A stretch of DNA of 64,000 bases from Marinobacter koreensis (GTDB lineage Bacteria; Pseudomonadota; Gammaproteobacteria; Pseudomonadales; Oleiphilaceae). Below are positions 62,171-64,000 of this stretch, in pieces. The translations under genes and the position numbers were made by a program. The DNA is taken from NCBI RefSeq assembly GCF_023156285.1, contig NZ_JAKZAJ010000002.1, positions 372,001-436,000 of the forward strand, in the 5' to 3' direction. The notes under the pieces were generated by a model that saw nothing but the letters and a program-made list of their open reading frames with translations, was not told the DNA's origin and did not search any database. Position 1 is the first letter of the stretch; the number at the start of each line of letters is the position of its first letter.

Positions 62171-62283
62171 TGGAAACATTGCTGGTCAACGCCGGAGGTT
62201 TGCTGCTGGTCGCTGCCATTGTCTGGTGGTTCTGGCTCTCCGGCTCAGGTTCAGACACAACCGACGAACATCAACATCACTGA
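62170..62283 (+). CDS. 37-residue membrane peptide with histidine-rich tail
   Basis: The start overlaps the copA stop (TGATG), suggesting translational coupling. The peptide [10 protein letters not shown]... has one hydrophobic helix (about residues 9-26, rich in Leu, Ala, Trp) and ends SGSGSDTTDEHQHH. It resembles the N-terminal membrane anchor of cupredoxin-type proteins that sit beside copper ATPases, but lacks the cupredoxin domain. Too short for routine gene calling. Confidence 0.6.
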   Translation: METLLVNAGGLLLVAAIVWWFWLSGSGSDTTDEHQHH

Positions 62284-62292
62284 GAGATCATC

Positions 62293-62742
62293 ATGAAAAA
62301 GCACGCACTGGCGCTTGGCTTTCTGGCCGCCTCGGGATTGAGTTCCCCCCTGTTGGCGGACGATACCAATCCCGGGATCCACGTCTATAAGTCGCCAACC
62401 TGTGGCTGTTGTGAGGGCTGGGTCGACCATCTGAAGGCTAATGGCTTCAACGTTGAGGTCACCGACACCAACAGCCTGAACCGGATCAAGGCCGAAGCCG
62501 GGCTCACACCCGCACTGGCCAGTTGTCACACCGCGTTCATTGGCGATTACGTGATCGAGGGACATGTTCCGGCCCGGGACATCCGCCGCTTGATCGCCGA
62601 ATCGCCCCAGGCACGTGGCCTGAGCGCTCCGGGGATGCCCGTCGGTTCTCCGGGCATGGAAATGGGCAACCGGAAAGACCATTACAAGATCATGCTGTTC
62701 AATAGCGCGGGTCAGTCCCGGGTGTTCTCCGAATACAATTGA
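62293..62742 (+). CDS. DUF411 periplasmic copper-handling protein
   Basis: 149 residues with a signal peptide (about 1-22, ending LLADD). The mature part has YKSPTCGCCEGWVDHLK (CxxC-like pair in CGCC) and ALASCHTAFIGDYVIEGHVP, the DUF411 pattern; a Met-rich stretch (GMPVGSPGMEMGNRKDH) may bind metal. DUF411 proteins such as CopG act in periplasmic copper resistance. It is 9 bp after the membrane peptide, in the same operon. Confidence 0.88.
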   Translation: MKKHALALGFLAASGLSSPLLADDTNPGIHVYKSPTCGCCEGWVDHLKANGFNVEVTDTNSLNRIKAEAGLTPALASCHTAFIGDYVIEGHVPARDIRRLIAESPQARGLSAPGMPVGSPGMEMGNRKDHYKIMLFNSAGQSRVFSEYN

Positions 62743-62749
62743 TCATTAC

Positions 62750-62790
62750 CCCGGCCAAAGGAACCTCGCCGGGGGCAGATTTTCTGTCTA
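62750..62790 (+). terminator. Terminator after the copper operon
   Basis: CCCCGGC (62750-62756) pairs with GCCGGGG (62769-62775), with ATTTTCTG following and a later T run (62792-62797). A second perfect dyad, ACACTGTC-GCCA-GACAGTGT (62800-62819), lies just after it and could act as a terminator or operator for the next gene. Confidence 0.55.
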
Positions 62791-62862
62791 TTTTTTCTAC
62801 ACTGTCGCCAGACAGTGTTTTATCATGGATCAAATACGACCGAATCAAGGCAAGGAAGAAGC

Positions 62863-64000
62863 TTGAGTCTCAAAACCCGCATCCTTGGTCTTGCCGCGAC
62901 GCTACTTGTTCTCGCAGCAACTGCGTCGTGGCTGGCCTATCAGCAGCTATCCGAAGACATCATCCAGCGCTGGGGCCAGCAGGTGGCCGAGATTCAGGTG
63001 CGGTACGACAGTGCCCGCCTGTTGCAGTCGCTGGAACGGGAAATCGGCCTTGCCCGGCAGATGGCCGACTCGTCCGCCCTGGTCAAATGGGCGGAACAGC
63101 CGGACAACCCGGCACTGGAAAAGGATGCACTCCGTCAGGCGGAAAGCTTTCGCACCAATTTCCGGGACAACAGTTATTTCCTGGCACTGCGAAAGAACAA
63201 TCATTACTACTACAACAACGCCGCAAATGAATACGCCGGCAAACAGTTCCGCTACGTACTGGATCCGGACAAACCCGATGATGCCTGGTTCTTCCAGCTG
63301 ATCTCCCAAGGCCGGGATTTCCACCTGAACGTGAATCCGGATACCGAACTCGGCGTTACCAAGCTTTGGATCGACGTCCTGATGCGCAACGAACAGGGCG
63401 ACATTGTGGGCATGGTGGGCACCGGGCTCAATCTCGACGACTTTCTCAAGGACATTGTCGACATCAATCAGGACGGCATCACCACGTTGTTTGTTGACCA
63501 CAACGGCGCCATCCAGCTCTATCGCGACCGCAATTACATCGATTTCGCCACGATCGTGAAACCCGAGGGGCAGAAAAACACCGTCGATTTGTTGTTTGAC
63601 GAACCGGAAGACAAACAACAGATACTGGGCATGCTGGCGATGCTCAAGAAACGATCGGATCAGGCCGGACAGGTCGAGAGTGGCTTCGTGACGGTGGATG
63701 GCCGGGAACATCTGGCCGGCGTCGCTTATCTTCCGGCGATTGGCTGGTTCGAGATCACCCTTCTGGACCTCAATACCCTGGTGCCTCGCAGCTATCTGCT
63801 GCCTCTTGTCGCGGTATTCCTGGTTGCCCTGCTGGTGACGCTGTTGCTGTTCCACTACATCATCCAGTCGAGAATCCTCAAACCGATCATGGGCCTGGAA
63901 AGTGCGGTGAAACGGGTACGGGAAGGCAATTTTTCCCTGCCCCGCCTCGACAAGCCCGATAACGAAATCGGTCGTTTGACCGACCACTTCGAACAGATGG
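62863..64000 (+). CDS. Cache-type membrane sensor with HAMP, output domain outside the window
   Basis: The frame opens at a TTG at 62863 (AAGGA 6 nt upstream) and is still open at the window end, giving 379 codons. A membrane segment (about 6-25), a periplasmic double-Cache-like region (about 30-300; RKNNHYYYNNAANEY, GLNLDDFLKDIVDINQDGITTLFVDHNG), a second membrane segment (about 308-330) and a HAMP start (ILKPIMGLESAVKRVREGNF). The output (chemoreceptor, GGDEF or kinase) is beyond the edge. Confidence 0.8.
   Translation, partial: MSLKTRILGLAATLLVLAATASWLAYQQLSEDIIQRWGQQVAEIQVRYDSARLLQSLEREIGLARQMADSSALVKWAEQPDNPALEKDALRQAESFRTNFRDNSYFLALRKNNHYYYNNAANEYAGKQFRYVLDPDKPDDAWFFQLISQGRDFHLNVNPDTELGVTKLWIDVLMRNEQGDIVGMVGTGLNLDDFLKDIVDINQDGITTLFVDHNGAIQLYRDRNYIDFATIVKPEGQKNTVDLLFDEPEDKQQILGMLAMLKKRSDQAGQVESGFVTVDGREHLAGVAYLPAIGWFEITLLDLNTLVPRSYLLPLVAVFLVALLVTLLLFHYIIQSRILKPIMGLESAVKRVREGNFSLPRLDKPDNEIGRLTDHFEQM

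Noticed and set aside
62947..63987. A 346-codon open frame on the minus strand near the window end
   Set aside because: It mirrors the TTG-started Cache/HAMP sensor on the plus strand, whose hydrophobic segments and domain order are coherent.
1..64000. tRNA, rRNA, CRISPR arrays, integrases, transposases, restriction or toxin-antitoxin genes
   Set aside because: Looked for by eye on both strands; none was seen. Apart from the inverted repeat at 5588-5701 there is no sign of a mobile element.

Overview
The window is a continuous stretch of gammaproteobacterial chromosome, densely coding and GC-rich. No rRNA, tRNA, CRISPR array, transposase or phage gene was seen. Gene order points to the Marinobacter / Pseudomonas neighbourhood. 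The block gshB-tonB3-algH-ruvX-pyrR-pyrB-pyrC', divergent from pilG-pilH-pilI-pilJ-pilK-chpA-chpB-chpC, has the order known from Pseudomonas aeruginosa, while yrfG-hslR-hslO-pckA is the order known from E. coli. The genus assignment (Marinobacter or close kin) is inference from gene content and style, not from a database search.

Layout. 1-5.6 kb: a cut secreted protein, greB with a terminator-like hairpin in its leader, a small helical protein, an OmpR-type two-component pair, and a hydroxypyruvate isomerase / tartronate semialdehyde reductase pair. 5.6-5.7 kb: a 28-bp perfect inverted repeat around a structured 58-nt core, the most puzzling non-coding object here. 5.8-12.8 kb: rpoH, ftsX-ftsE-ftsY, divergent rsmD, a membrane fatty-acid desaturase with a FabR/DesT-like operator, and mutM. 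13-17.2 kb: a small exported protein, yrfG, hslR, hslO and ATP-dependent pckA. 17.3-22 kb: an unusual TRAP-like transporter (solute-binding protein, T-component-like lipoprotein, very large permease) with an HU-family gene inside it on the other strand. 22.2-28 kb: the pyrimidine/gshB operon, including a dihydroorotase homologue that has lost its zinc ligands. 28.2-41.8 kb: the complete Pil-Chp chemosensory system for type IV pili, including a 2512-residue ChpA. 41.8-43.9 kb: zur-znuC-znuB behind a Zur-box-like dyad. 44-50 kb: a PAS sensor, a CDGSH Fe-S protein, and an arsenic island (thioredoxin-like protein, permease, ArsC-ArsR fusion, GAPDH, ArsJ) with two matching operator-like boxes. 50-58.8 kb: a patatin, a GGDEF protein, a MEST-like hydrolase, folE-folX, a CoA-binding protein, an HD-GYP protein, a CHASE-GGDEF-EAL protein and a zinc-ribbon membrane protein. 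58.8-62.7 kb: a MerR-controlled copper operon (regulator, P1B-ATPase with duplicated metal-binding domains, a 37-residue membrane peptide, DUF411 protein). 62.9 kb to the end: a truncated Cache/HAMP sensor.

How the genes work together. Surface motility (Pil-Chp plus the TonB3 homologue) and c-di-GMP turnover (one cyclase with an I-site, one HD-GYP and one CHASE-GGDEF-EAL) are the signalling theme. Metal homeostasis is the second theme: zinc uptake, arsenate disposal by two parallel chemistries, and copper efflux. The remainder is housekeeping.

Most useful second looks: the long inverted repeat at 5588-5701; the ArsC-ArsR fusion island; the copper operon whose MerR regulator carries the cysteine usually associated with divalent-metal sensors; the TRAP-like system; and the terminator between the probable greB promoter region and its start codon.
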